From NCBI GenBank assembly GCA_003132505.1, contig PKXY01000033.1, forward strand, positions 47,988 through 111,987: a DNA stretch of 64,000 bases. Direction: 5' to 3'. How positions within the stretch are numbered: the stretch's first letter is position 1; each line of letters opens with the position of its first letter. This document shows, piece by piece, positions 17,412-25,358 of this stretch. This DNA is from Solirubrobacterales bacterium. Its GTDB lineage: Bacteria; Actinomycetota; Thermoleophilia; Solirubrobacterales; Solirubrobacteraceae. The notes beneath the pieces are model-generated. The model ran no database searches, was not told the DNA's origin, and worked only from the letters and a program-made list of their open reading frames with translations. Both the position numbers and the translations under genes were made by a program.

Positions 17412-17861
17412 ATGATCTCACTCGCGATGACCCAGATTTGGGTTCACAACCAAGACGTAGCCAAGGAGTTCTACACAACGAAGCTGGGCTGGGAGGTGCG
17501 CCAGGACGCGGTGATCCCCGAGCTCGGCGGGTTCCGCTTCCTTACCGTCGGCCCACCCGCCCAGCCCGGCATAGCGGTCGCGCTGCTGCTCGTGCCACCG
17601 CCTCCGATCTTCGATGAGGAGACGGCCGCTCAGCTCAAGGCACTGGTGGCCAAGGGAAAGGCCGGCAGCCTGTTTCTGTCCACCAACGACATCCACGCCG
17701 ACTACGAGGCGCTGAAGGCGCGCGGCGTCCAGTTCTACGAGGAGCCAACGGAGTATCCCTACGGCACGGATTCGGGTTTTCACGATCCATCCGGCAACAG
17801 CATCCGCCTCGCCCAGGTCAAGCCGGAGTTCAGCTCCGCAGGCCAGGCAAGCAGCATCTGA
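17412..17861 (+). CDS. VOC-family (glyoxalase/bleomycin resistance-like) protein
   Basis: The 149-residue protein has two beta-alpha-beta-beta-beta modules (QIWVHNQDVAKEFYTTKLGW; LSTNDIHADYEALKARGVQF) and ends with FHDPSGNSIRLAQ. Pairing of a short AraC regulator with a VOC protein is common in actinobacteria. The enzymatic reaction is not predictable; metal-dependent isomerisation, lyase or antibiotic binding are all known in the fold. Confidence 0.85.
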   Translation: MISLAMTQIWVHNQDVAKEFYTTKLGWEVRQDAVIPELGGFRFLTVGPPAQPGIAVALLLVPPPPIFDEETAAQLKALVAKGKAGSLFLSTNDIHADYEALKARGVQFYEEPTEYPYGTDSGFHDPSGNSIRLAQVKPEFSSAGQASSI

Positions 17862-18025
17862 GCTGGGATGAGACGACGGTGGAGGGCCGGGGTTTTCGCA
17901 CGGCCCTCCAGCCGTGCGACTACCGCGCCGGCGCGCGTGTCTATTCCCGCGTGGCTGCTCGAAGGCGGGCAGCCCCGTCCAGCGGTCTTATCTTGTAGTC
18001 GTTCGAGGGCCAGAGAGGAGTTGAG

Positions 18026-18649
18026 GTGAGCAAGCTCAGACTGACCATCACGATGTCGCTGGACGGCTATGTCGCGGGTCCTGACCAGAGCGAGGAGAAC
18101 CCGCTCGGAGTCGGCGGGATGGAGCTGCACGAGTGGTTCTTTCCGCTCAAGGAGTTCCGCGAGATGCACGGCGAGCAGGGTGGCGAGACCAACGTCAGCT
18201 CCCCGGTAGTCGAGGAACGCCGCGCAAACATCGCCGCCACGATCATGGGACGCAACATGTTCGGCGGCACCGGACCGTGGGGCGACGATCCGTGGCCAGG
18301 CTGGTGGGGCGAGGACCCGCCCTACCACCATCCGGTGTTCGTGCTCACCCACCACGCGCGCGAGCCGCTCGAGATGAAGGGCGGCACCACGTTCCACTTC
18401 GTGACAGACGGGATCGAGCCGGCGCTCGCGCGGGCCAAAGACGCCGCCCACGGGCAGGACATCTGGCTTGCCGGCGGCGCGTCATTGGTCAACCAGTACC
18501 TGGCCGCCGGCCTCGTCGACGAGATCGACATCTCGATTGCGCCCGTGATCATGGCCCACGGCGCATCCGCTCACCTCCTCCTCTTCTGGATCGAACAGTT
18601 GCTCTACAGGCATGGCAAAGATGCGCGCGATCCGAAACGCCAGCGGTAG
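18026..18649 (+). CDS. Dihydrofolate reductase-like (RibD C-terminal) protein, 3' end replaced
   Basis: GTG start with a GAGGAG-type ribosome site. Residues 1 to about 178 match the RibD_C/DHFR-like family (LTITMSLDGYVAGP; IMGRNMFGG; DIWLAGGASLVNQYL). After IAPVIMAHGA the family's last 40 or so residues are missing. The frame instead runs antisense through the 3' end of the convergent XRE gene (SAHLLLFWIEQLL and onward). The gene therefore lost its own end at about 18565 in a deletion that joined two genes tail to tail. Function is probably impaired. Confidence 0.7.
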   Translation: MSKLRLTITMSLDGYVAGPDQSEENPLGVGGMELHEWFFPLKEFREMHGEQGGETNVSSPVVEERRANIAATIMGRNMFGGTGPWGDDPWPGWWGEDPPYHHPVFVLTHHAREPLEMKGGTTFHFVTDGIEPALARAKDAAHGQDIWLAGGASLVNQYLAAGLVDEIDISIAPVIMAHGASAHLLLFWIEQLLYRHGKDARDPKRQR

Positions 18650-18772
18650 CGAAGGCGCGTAGCGACCGCCCTCGATCGAGATCACCGTCTGGCGCGAGAC
18701 GCCCAGCGCCGCGGCCAGCTCAGCCTGAGACAATCCCCGCTCGGCCCGCTGCTCCCGAACTCGATTCCGCAC
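18482..18772 (-). CDS. Small XRE-family (Cro/cI-like) regulator, 3' end extended by deletion
   Basis: The helix-turn-helix is textbook (LSQAELAAALGVSRQTVISIE) and followed by the PSLPLAFRIARIF and EQLFDPEEE end seen in about 65-70-residue XRE proteins. Here the stop is lost: about 30 extra residues are translated from the antisense of the DHFR-like gene. GTG 18772 is preferred over ATG 18793, since a TTGACA/TACCTT promoter on this strand (-35 at 18802-18807, -10 at 18779-18784) would start transcription at that GTG, and family members begin at this residue. Confidence 0.75.
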   Translation of the reverse strand: MRNRVREQRAERGLSQAELAAALGVSRQTVISIEGGRYAPSLPLAFRIARIFAMPVEQLFDPEEEEVSGCAVGHDHGRNRDVDLVDEAGGQVLVDQ

Positions 18773-18773
18773 C

Positions 18774-18820
18774 AGGTAAAGGTACCTTGACATTCGCCAT
18801 ATGTCAAGGACGCTTTACCT
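18774..18820. promoter_or_regulatory. 47-bp nested palindrome at the XRE promoter
   Basis: Outer arms AGGTAAAG (18774-18781) and CTTTACCT (18813-18820) and inner arms CCTTGACAT (18785-18793) and ATGTCAAGG (18801-18809) share one centre at 18797. The inner arms contain TTGACA on both strands, so the element overlaps the putative promoter. It is probably an autoregulatory operator of the XRE protein. Confidence 0.6.
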
Positions 18821-19008
18821 AACCAACGCCATAGGGGTCTATCGAGGGGGCGCAACACAACGGTCATCAGGCAATAGGTCGGGCGCCAAGCCGACGGCCC
18901 GCGACCGCTCCCACAAAAACCGAGCGCCCGCGAACCCCACCCCTGGCGCTCGCCTCGCGCGACTTGGAGTCGTGTCGGTCGTTAGCGGGCTGCTGTCAGC
19001 ATGCTGGC

Positions 19009-19272
19009 ATGCACCAGCACGAATCGAAGGCGTGTCCGCAGTGCCGTGCAGTGGCGCCCGACATTGACGGGCCGGTCCACGCCTACGTGCCCACTTCGCC
19101 GGGCTGTTGGATCACGTTCGGTCAGCCGCAGGCCGACGAGATGCAGCGCTTTCGCTACCCGCCGGCTCACCGACACGTCGTAGACGCCTACATGGCACAG
19201 CACCCAGGCGACCGGACCGACCGCCGCGATCGCCAATCGTGGCCGCATGAATCGCGGTGGCGCGAGCGATGA
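19009..19272 (+). pseudogene. N-terminal fragment of a DUF5946-like protein
   Basis: The first 75 or so residues match the DUF5946 pattern: two Cys in ACPQC, then DGPVHAYVPTSPGCW, VDAYMAQHPG and RRDRQS. The rest of the roughly 140-residue family is missing, and the frame ends in an Arg-rich tail overlapping the next start codon. Likely a truncated relic. The 215 bases before it hold the XRE palindrome and nothing else recognisable. Confidence 0.55.
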
Positions 19273-19661
19273 ATCCCGCCGAGCTTCGCGATCACTGTCT
19301 CTCGTATAGCGGCGCCGAGGAGACGTTCCCGTTCGGCCCCGAGACGTCCGTCTTCAAGGTCTCTGGAAAGATGTTTGCGCTATCCCAGCTCGGCGCGGAC
19401 TCGCTTCGCGTCAGCCTCAAGTGCGAGCCTCAGCTCGCCGATGCGCTCCGCGATGCGCACGCGTCGGTAGTTCCCGGATACCACCTCAACAAACGCCACT
19501 GGAACACCGTGATCATTGACGGATCCCTGCCCGCGCAGATGATCGATGACATGATCGAGGACTCCTACGGCCTCGTCGTCAGCCAGCTCCCGGAGTCCGG
19601 CCGCCGCGCCCTGGGATTGAGGGCTGACACACCGCGAGCCCGGCGCACTCACGGCGCTTAA
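19269..19661 (+). CDS. MmcQ/YjbR-family DNA-binding-like protein
   Basis: The 130-residue protein has the family signature: MNPAELRDHCLSYSGAEETF, FPFGPETSVFKVSGKMFAL, SLKCEP and PGYHLNKRHWNTVII. The fold is a small double-wing domain of unknown cellular role. ATG 19269 fits the family start better than the GTG 12 bases upstream. Confidence 0.88.
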   Translation: MNPAELRDHCLSYSGAEETFPFGPETSVFKVSGKMFALSQLGADSLRVSLKCEPQLADALRDAHASVVPGYHLNKRHWNTVIIDGSLPAQMIDDMIEDSYGLVVSQLPESGRRALGLRADTPRARRTHGA

Positions 19662-19813
19662 CCTGCCAATCGGACCGTCGCTCGCAGTTGCAAATTCTGG
19701 AAGCGACAACGCGATCCCGTCCCCGCGTCATTGTCTCTCCGCGCGAACAGCGACTGCCGGCGTGGGCGTAGCTCCGCCCGTGGCTGCGGCGCGTAGTCGT
19801 ATGCTCGCTCGCG

Positions 19814-20389
19814 TTGGGCGGCTCGGGACGATCGGTGACGGGAGGCGGGTTCTCCGCCCGCACGTGGATCGGCGGCCTCGTGTTGATCGTTGTCGTTGGT
19901 GTGATCGTCGTTGCCGTTGAGTCACACTCGTCGCCTGCAGCCGCGCACCGCGGGCCAGGCCCGCGCGCGGCTCGATCGCTTGTCCTGACGGCGTTCGCCG
20001 TCGAGGCTCGCGCACAGTTATCGACCGGCATTACGTCGGCGTTGCTGCGTCACGAGGTCGATGCTGCCGAACGCACCATGGCTCCCGCGGCAGCGCGCTG
20101 GTTCGCCGGCCGGATTGCCCGCGATAGGACCGACGCGCGCCGCGCACGCGCTCTCAGCGGCGACGCGTGGGACCACGCCCGCACGTGGATTAGATCAAGC
20201 GCGGTTCTCGGACCGACCTCGACGCGCGTCCAACTCCTCGTGACCATCGAAGACGGCCTGCACATCGCGGGCACTCATGCGACCACGCTCACTGTCACGC
20301 CCTACGTCGTTAGCCTCACGCGCGCGGCGAATGGCGCCTGGCGAATCCGACACCTCGCGTTCCAAAACCCGGAAGCCTTCAACGGTTAG
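19814..20389 (+). CDS. Membrane-anchored hypothetical protein
   Basis: The 191-residue protein has one N-terminal membrane helix (IGGLVLIVVVGVIVVAVES) followed by an extracytoplasmic domain of about 140 residues ending VVSLTRAANGAWRIRHLAFQ, an NTF2/SnoaL-like edge seen in Mce-associated or mycobacterial-type anchored proteins. The TTG at 19814 or the GTG at 19835 may be the start. No enzyme motif is visible. Confidence 0.6.
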   Translation: MGGSGRSVTGGGFSARTWIGGLVLIVVVGVIVVAVESHSSPAAAHRGPGPRAARSLVLTAFAVEARAQLSTGITSALLRHEVDAAERTMAPAAARWFAGRIARDRTDARRARALSGDAWDHARTWIRSSAVLGPTSTRVQLLVTIEDGLHIAGTHATTLTVTPYVVSLTRAANGAWRIRHLAFQNPEAFNG

Positions 20390-20538
20390 CCAACGCGAGA
20401 CGCCGCTCGAACAAAAAGGAGGCGCCACACAAGACCCCGGCCACGCGGCTCCCTCGCGCGAGATGGAACTGTCTGGACGGGCAGTAAGCGATAGCCGCGC
20501 GCACTCACTCCGCCATCGTTGTCGCTTTCGCTGGCCGT

Positions 20539-21426
20539 CTAGCGTGCCGCGGAGGGGGTGATGCCGTGGATGTCGAGCTTGGGGACTAGCTCGGGGTCGT
20601 TGAACACGTCGATCGCTAGCGCGCGGTCGCCGACGACCGTGAATGCGAGTACCGCGAATGGCTGCTCGCCGTCGAATGCGACTGCGCCGGCGGCGCCGTT
20701 GACGAGCGCCGGGCGAACGTACGGCGCGAACCGTCGCGCGTTCATTGCGCCTTGCGCGACTTGCGTGGCGCCGTGTAGCTCGAGTGGGTCGCCGTCGCGG
20801 CGGTGGGCGCGGAGCACTACGTTCGGGTCGAGTACCGCGACGAGTGCTTCGAGGTCGCCCTCGCGGGCAGCGGCGAAGTAGGCGTTGACGACTGCCCGCT
20901 GTCTAGTCATGTCCGGGTCGGGCGGCGGCGCCGCGTCGCGCACGCGGCGGCGGGCGCGGCTGGCGAGCTGGCGGGTCGCTTGGGGTGAGCGGTCGACCAT
21001 CGCAGCGATTTCGTCGAACGGCACGGCGAACATGTCGTGGAGCACGAACGCGAGACGCTCGGCCGGACTGAGCGTGTCCAGGACGACCTGCAGCGCGATC
21101 CCAACGGCGTCCGCTAGCAGTGCTTCGTGCTCGGGATCGGTCCCGGCCACCGGGTTATCGATGATTGGCTCCGGCAGGAAGCTGTTGAGCGGCTGCTCGC
21201 CGCGTGTGCGGCGGGAACGCAGAATGTTCAGGCAGATCCGGGCGATGACAGTCGTCAGCCACGGCTCGAGGTTGTCGATCTGCTCGGCGTCGGTCCGCTG
21301 TAGCCGCAGCCACGACTCCTGCACGGCGTCGTCGGCCTCGGTCAACGAGCCGAGCATCCGGTAGGCAACCGCGCTGAGCTGGGGCCGCTGACGTTCGAAC
21401 CGGTTGGCCAGCTCGAGGTCGTCCAT
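20539..21426 (-). CDS. ECF41-type RNA polymerase sigma factor (SigJ-like)
   Basis: The 295-residue protein has sigma-70 region 2 (FERQRPQLSAVAYRMLGS; DAVQESWLRLQR), a FLPEP linker motif close to the WLPEP signature of group ECF41, and region 4 (LSPAERLAFVLHDMFAVPFD). A C-terminal SnoaL-like extension of about 110 residues acts as a built-in anti-sigma domain in this group. It is divergent from a carboxymuconolactone decarboxylase-like gene, the classical ECF41 partner. ATG 21426 is chosen because the likely promoter (-10 at 21467-21470) leaves the earlier ATG upstream of the transcript. Confidence 0.9.
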   Translation of the reverse strand: MDDLELANRFERQRPQLSAVAYRMLGSLTEADDAVQESWLRLQRTDAEQIDNLEPWLTTVIARICLNILRSRRTRGEQPLNSFLPEPIIDNPVAGTDPEHEALLADAVGIALQVVLDTLSPAERLAFVLHDMFAVPFDEIAAMVDRSPQATRQLASRARRRVRDAAPPPDPDMTRQRAVVNAYFAAAREGDLEALVAVLDPNVVLRAHRRDGDPLELHGATQVAQGAMNARRFAPYVRPALVNGAAGAVAFDGEQPFAVLAFTVVGDRALAIDVFNDPELVPKLDIHGITPSAAR

Positions 21427-21429
21427 CGC

Positions 21430-21456
21430 TGTCACACCGTCCGGGGTTCGCGGGTC
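21430..21456 (+). promoter_or_regulatory. ECF41-type promoter for the decarboxylase-like gene
   Basis: TGTCACA at 21430-21436, 16 bases, then GGTC at 21453-21456. The known ECF41 promoter is TGTCACA at -35 with CGTC at -10 and about the same spacing. It reads toward the gene starting at 21505. Confidence 0.6.
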
Positions 21457-21466
21457 ATACCCCATA

Positions 21467-21493
21467 GACCCGTGAATCCCGACCTATGTGACA
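21467..21493 (-). promoter_or_regulatory. ECF41-type promoter for the sigma factor gene
   Basis: On the minus strand, TGTCACA (21493-21487) is followed after exactly 16 bases by GGTC (21470-21467), the same layout as the plus-strand copy. This suggests autoregulation. The -35 end touches the AGGAGG ribosome site of the divergent gene. Confidence 0.6.
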
Positions 21494-21504
21494 GGAGGTG
21501 CCCG

Positions 21505-22128
21505 ATGGCACGCATTCAGGGAGTATCGAAGAGCAAGGCCGGGCCGATGGTCAGGCTGGTCTACCGGTTCGGACCGAGGATGATGAAGAAGCTGACCGGC
21601 CGCGCACCGCAGGCGGGCAGCGGCCTGGAGCCAATGGAGATCTGGGCCCACCAGCCGAAGATGATGATGGGAATGGGCAAGTTCAACCAGGCGGTGCGCA
21701 AGGGGCGCTCCGTCGATGAGCGGCTGAAGAACCTCGTCGAGCTGAAGGGCGCGCAGATGATCGGATGCGAGTTCTGCGTCGACCTCGGCTCGCAGATCTG
21801 CCGCAACAACGGTCTTAGCGACGAGGAGCTGCTAGCGCTACCGCGCTACCACCAGAGCGATCTGTTCACCGACCGCGAGAAGCTGGCGCTCGACTACGCG
21901 GTTGCTGTGATGCGCACGCCGGTCGAGGTCACCGACGAGCTGTTCGCCCGAATGCACGAGCACTTCAGCGACCAGCAACTCGTCGAGATCACCGCACACC
22001 TGACGCTCGTCAACCTCGACCGCTTCAACGCCGCCTTCAGGATCGGCTCGGCCGGATTCAGCGAAGGGATGGTTTGCGTACCACCGGACCACCCCGCCGC
22101 CAACCGCACGCTCGCGAGGATCGCCTAG
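21505..22128 (+). CDS. Carboxymuconolactone decarboxylase-family (AhpD-like) protein
   Basis: The 207-residue protein has a strong AGGAGGTG ribosome site 5 bases before ATG 21505. The AhpD-like core carries LVELKGAQMIGCEFCVDLGS (CxxC redox pair) and a second half with DREKLALDYAVAVM and ITAHLTLVNLDRFNAAF. Proteins of this type are the most common target gene beside ECF41 sigma factors. A peroxidase or thiol redox function is plausible; the substrate is unknown. Confidence 0.9.
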   Translation: MARIQGVSKSKAGPMVRLVYRFGPRMMKKLTGRAPQAGSGLEPMEIWAHQPKMMMGMGKFNQAVRKGRSVDERLKNLVELKGAQMIGCEFCVDLGSQICRNNGLSDEELLALPRYHQSDLFTDREKLALDYAVAVMRTPVEVTDELFARMHEHFSDQQLVEITAHLTLVNLDRFNAAFRIGSAGFSEGMVCVPPDHPAANRTLARIA

Positions 22129-22190
22129 ACCTCGGCCTGCCCTCCAGCATCGTCATCGCTTTACGGCAAAGGAGTCACGGCCGCCGGCAC

Positions 22191-22586
22191 TCAGGTCAGC
22201 GTGGCGCGCTGGGCGTAGCGGTGATGAAGCATCAGCGCGTTGCCGTCGGGATCGGAGAAGAAGGCCATGTGGCAGACGCCTGTGTCGAACGTGTCGCCCT
22301 CGAAGTTGAGGCCGCGCCCGCTCAACTTCTGGCGGGCGGCCGCGACATCGTCGACGTGCAGGGCCACCGGGTTCGGGTTGGGGTGATAACCCATCGGGAA
22401 CTTCTCGGTCATCGCTACGTTCAGGGTCAGCGAGCCAGCCTCGAACTCGGCGAACCCGCGCTCGGGCATGTGGACCGAGCAGGGCAGGCCGAGGATGGTG
22501 CCGTAGAACTCGACCGCGGCCGCCAGGTTTCGCGTAGGGAACATCACAAAGTCGACGCCGGTAATGGGTGTGGTGGTCATGGTCAT
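22191..22586 (-). CDS. VOC-family glyoxalase-like protein
   Basis: The 131-residue protein has the VOC pattern: VDFVMFPTRNLAAAVEFYGT, LHVDDVAAARQKLSGRGLNF and FFSDPDGNALMLHHRY. It is convergent with the decarboxylase-like gene, separated by 62 bp. Unrelated in detail to the VOC gene at 17.4 kb. The reaction is not predictable. Confidence 0.88.
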   Translation of the reverse strand: MTMTTTPITGVDFVMFPTRNLAAAVEFYGTILGLPCSVHMPERGFAEFEAGSLTLNVAMTEKFPMGYHPNPNPVALHVDDVAAARQKLSGRGLNFEGDTFDTGVCHMAFFSDPDGNALMLHHRYAQRATLT

Positions 22587-22912
22587 ACGGACGATCCTAC
22601 CCCGACGCTGGGTAGCTCGACCACTTCTGACCCGCGGTCAGGCTCGCGCGCCATCGTCGGCAATGGCAAGCACCTCTTCGCGGACGTCCAGTCCGCGTCC
22701 CACCTCGCCCTCGCGGCCGCCGGCCGCGACAGTGACAGCGACAGTTGGCGTCCCTCACCAGCACCCGACAGCCGCCAAGCCGCATCGAGACGGTCGCATT
22801 CTGCGAAAGGGCCCGCGACCGTCCCCGCGCCCCACGCTGTCGCAGTGCGCGACACGCAGCTGCGCTGAGATAACCCGCCGGTTGCGACACCGCGCCGGGT
22901 CGTCGCCGAGCG
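22587..22912. other. Intergenic stretch without recognisable feature
   Basis: The 326 bases between two minus-strand genes hold no convincing frame, RNA or repeat. Reading frames here lack start signals and domain-like sequence. Confidence 0.5.
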
Positions 22913-23332
22913 TTAGTTCTTGTTGAACACGACGCTGACCTTGACCCGGGCGGCGGGGATCGAGGTCTTGCGGACAACAACCGTCCAGGCGCCACCCGGC
23001 GTGCCGCCCTCGGCGAAATGCAGCACGCACAACGCTTGTCCAGCGGTCGTGCGGCAGCCCTGGTCGTGAAGCGTGCCGAGGGTGGACCGCGTCCCAGCGA
23101 TCGTGTTCATCGTCACCGCGACCGCCGCTGTAGCCGGAGCGGTCACGGTCACGTCGTAGGTGTGCGAAGCCAGGGCCGAGATTGCAAATCGCTTCGTCGC
23201 CTGTCCTCGCGGTAGGTGCAACGTGGCGCTCTGAACATGTCCAGCCGGAACCGTGGCGGCAGCCACGCTGCTGACCGCAAACACACCCAGGCAACTAAGT
23301 CCGCCAGCCAGGGCGACGGCGCGGGCTCGCAT
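22913..23332 (-). CDS. Secreted hypothetical protein
   Basis: The 139-residue protein has a Sec signal peptide (RAVALAGGLSCLGVFAVSS, cleavage near ATVPAG). The mature domain is beta-rich (YDVTVTAPATAAVAVTMNT) with two Cys and an end like a pre-peptidase C-terminal or CARDB-type sandwich (GGAWTVVVRKTS). Function unknown. Confidence 0.6.
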   Translation of the reverse strand: MRARAVALAGGLSCLGVFAVSSVAAATVPAGHVQSATLHLPRGQATKRFAISALASHTYDVTVTAPATAAVAVTMNTIAGTRSTLGTLHDQGCRTTAGQALCVLHFAEGGTPGGAWTVVVRKTSIPAARVKVSVVFNKN

Positions 23333-23868
23333 CTGCCGACCGTAGCACGGATCAACACTTGCGCTGGCGCACTGCGCGGTCCTGCGTCACGACGCGCCAG
23401 GCGAGCTTGGCTAACGTCTACGCATGCCGAATCCGCCGCGGATACCCCTGTCAGTTTTCGTTCCCCGCGGCGGCCATGGTGCCCGCCGCGCTGCTCGGAA
23501 GCCTTGGCGGCTGGCCTGTACTCATGGCCGGAGCTCTGATGTTGATCGCGGCCCTTGGCGCCTTGGGGTGATTCAAAGGCGACGAGATCGCACCCTGTGG
23601 TAGCCCGCGAGCTCTAAGGCCAGCCTCCGAGGCACACCAGGCCCCGCCGGCACGCAGCCGTTGTCGCAAATCCCGAGAGCAGCCACGAGCGCAACCCAAC
23701 GCCGCGCTGCCCCATTGGGCGAGAGGCGGGTGCCGGACCAGCGGTGACGGGCCGGTTCCTACGCGCCGAGGTAGCGTGTCGCGAGGCGCTGCTCGCTGAT
23801 GCCGTCGTTGGTCGCGTTCCGGACGCGCCGGATTCGTAAACTCGCCGAAAGGGCGAATGGAGGACGAG
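23333..23868. other. Intergenic stretch, no supported gene
   Basis: No frame in these 536 bases has both a start signal and recognisable protein sequence. A short hydrophobic stretch (23476-23571, VPAALLGSLGGWPVLMAGAL) ends in a stop and could be a small membrane peptide or a relic, but it lacks a ribosome site. Confidence 0.45.
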
Positions 23869-24258
23869 ATGTCGAGCGGACACAGTCGTATCAACCTGGC
23901 CGACGTCGCCGACGCAGCGCCGGGAAATGGCTTTGGGGACAGGTGGGAGGCACGCGTGGCGCGCGCCGACCTCGACGCCGAGCAGACCGGCTTGACTCAC
24001 TTCCGTCTTCGGCCTGGAAAGCGCTCGCCGTTCATGCATCGCCACCAACGCGCGGAGGAGGTCTACGTGGTCCTCCGTGGGACCGGCCGGATCAAGCTGG
24101 ACGATGAGATCCTCGATGTTCGCGCGCTGGACGCCGTTCGTGTCGCGCCCGAGGTGGCTCGGGCCTTCGAGGCCGGCCCGGAGGGGCTCGAGTTCATCGC
24201 CTTCGGCCCCCATCGCGAGGCAGACGGTGAAACGGTCGAAGACCGCTGGGTCGACTGA
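23869..24258 (+). CDS. Small cupin-domain protein
   Basis: The 129-residue cupin_2 protein has the first motif at PFMHRHQRAEEVYVVLRGTG (two His, one Glu as metal ligands) and a second-motif region DAVRVAPEVARAFEAG that lacks the usual His. A GGAGG ribosome site sits 5 bases before ATG 23869. It is probably a metal-binding or sugar-binding cupin; the substrate is unknown. Confidence 0.8.
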   Translation: MSSGHSRINLADVADAAPGNGFGDRWEARVARADLDAEQTGLTHFRLRPGKRSPFMHRHQRAEEVYVVLRGTGRIKLDDEILDVRALDAVRVAPEVARAFEAGPEGLEFIAFGPHREADGETVEDRWVD

Positions 24259-24378
24259 GCTTGTCGCCTACTACACGCCGTTGACTTACCGGCCCCATTC
24301 GGCCCGGGCACCAGCGTGCTGAATCGATAGATGCGCTCGCGCCTAGCAGATGCGGAAACGGCGACCCAGCCACGACCT

Positions 24379-24729
24379 ATGCTGCATAGCGTGTCCACTA
24401 TCGAGCTGCTGTACTGGGACGGTTGCCCGTCCCACCCCGAGGCGCTCTGCGATCTGCGCGCCGCGCTCAATGAGCTCGGGCACCCAGAGCTCCAGGTCGC
24501 GCTGGTCGAGATCGCTACCGAGGAGCAGGCGACGGAGTACGCCTTTGTTGGGTCCCCGACCCTGCGAGTCGACGGCGTCGATCCGCTACCCTCACCGGAG
24601 GGTGAGCCACCGAGCCTGACCTGCCGGATCTACCGGCTACGTGACGGCCGCTACTCCCCAACGCCCGACCCCGCAGATTTGCGCGACGCACTGCGTCGAC
24701 TTCTACCTCGATCTGCCCAGGAGGCCTGA
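24379..24729 (+). CDS. Thioredoxin-fold protein with a single active-site cysteine
   Basis: The 116-residue protein opens with STIELLYWDGCPSHPEAL, the start of a thioredoxin-like/alkylmercury-lyase-associated fold in which the second Cys of CxxC is replaced (CPSH). VGSPTLRVDGVDPLP contains the cis-proline strand. It overlaps closely with the next thioredoxin-like gene (4 bp gap) and the two probably act together in thiol redox or metal handling. A GTG at 24391 is an alternative start. Confidence 0.72.
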   Translation: MLHSVSTIELLYWDGCPSHPEALCDLRAALNELGHPELQVALVEIATEEQATEYAFVGSPTLRVDGVDPLPSPEGEPPSLTCRIYRLRDGRYSPTPDPADLRDALRRLLPRSAQEA

Positions 24730-24733
24730 CCGC

Positions 24734-25261
24734 ATGTCACTTGCCATCGGAGCACCGGTTTCGACGTTCACGCTGCCCGACACTGACGGCACGCCGACGC
24801 CACTGCACGACCGCGACAGTGCTGCGACGGCCGTCGTGTTCACCTGCAACCACTGCCCCTACGCACTCGCCTGGCATGAGCGCCTGCAAGCGGTCGCGCG
24901 CGACTATCTCCCGCGTGGCGTGCGCATGCTGCAGATCAACGCCAACGACGCCAAACGCTACCCGCGCGACTCACCGGCCGCGATGGCAGCGCGCGTAAAC
25001 GCCGGCGAGTTCGCCGGCCCCTACCTGCACGACTCAAGCCAAGAGGTCGCACGCACCTGGGGCGCCGCGGTAACCCCAGACGTGTACGTGCTCGACGCCG
25101 AGGGCCAACTCGTCTACCACGGCGCCCCCGACGCCGACTACCACGACGCGTCACTCGCAGCGGAATGGCTGCGCGAAGCACTCGACGACGTGCTCGCCGG
25201 GCGACCGGTGGCGCGAACGGAGACGCAACCCGTGGGATGCTCGATCAAGTGGCTGACCTGA
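24734..25261 (+). CDS. Thioredoxin/peroxiredoxin-like redoxin
   Basis: The 175-residue AhpC/TSA-redoxin fold shows FTLPDTDGTPTPLHD, FTCNHCPYALAWHERL (CxxC), and WGAAVTPDVYVLDAEGQLVYHG with the cis-Pro. The end PVGCSIKW is characteristic of a conserved family of stand-alone redoxins. It is likely cytosolic, as no signal peptide is present. Confidence 0.87.
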   Translation: MSLAIGAPVSTFTLPDTDGTPTPLHDRDSAATAVVFTCNHCPYALAWHERLQAVARDYLPRGVRMLQINANDAKRYPRDSPAAMAARVNAGEFAGPYLHDSSQEVARTWGAAVTPDVYVLDAEGQLVYHGAPDADYHDASLAAEWLREALDDVLAGRPVARTETQPVGCSIKWLT

Positions 25262-25358
25262 GCGGTCAGCCAGGCTCGCGCCACCCGGATGCGACCTGAC
25301 GAGAGCCGGTCACCGACTGTCGGCGGTGGAGGACCGCCGTGCTCATCGCTAGTCCGGG

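Noticed and set aside
23359..23571. Small hydrophobic peptide gene
   Set aside because: No ribosome site, Arg-rich start, and only the last 30 residues are membrane-like; not enough to call a gene.
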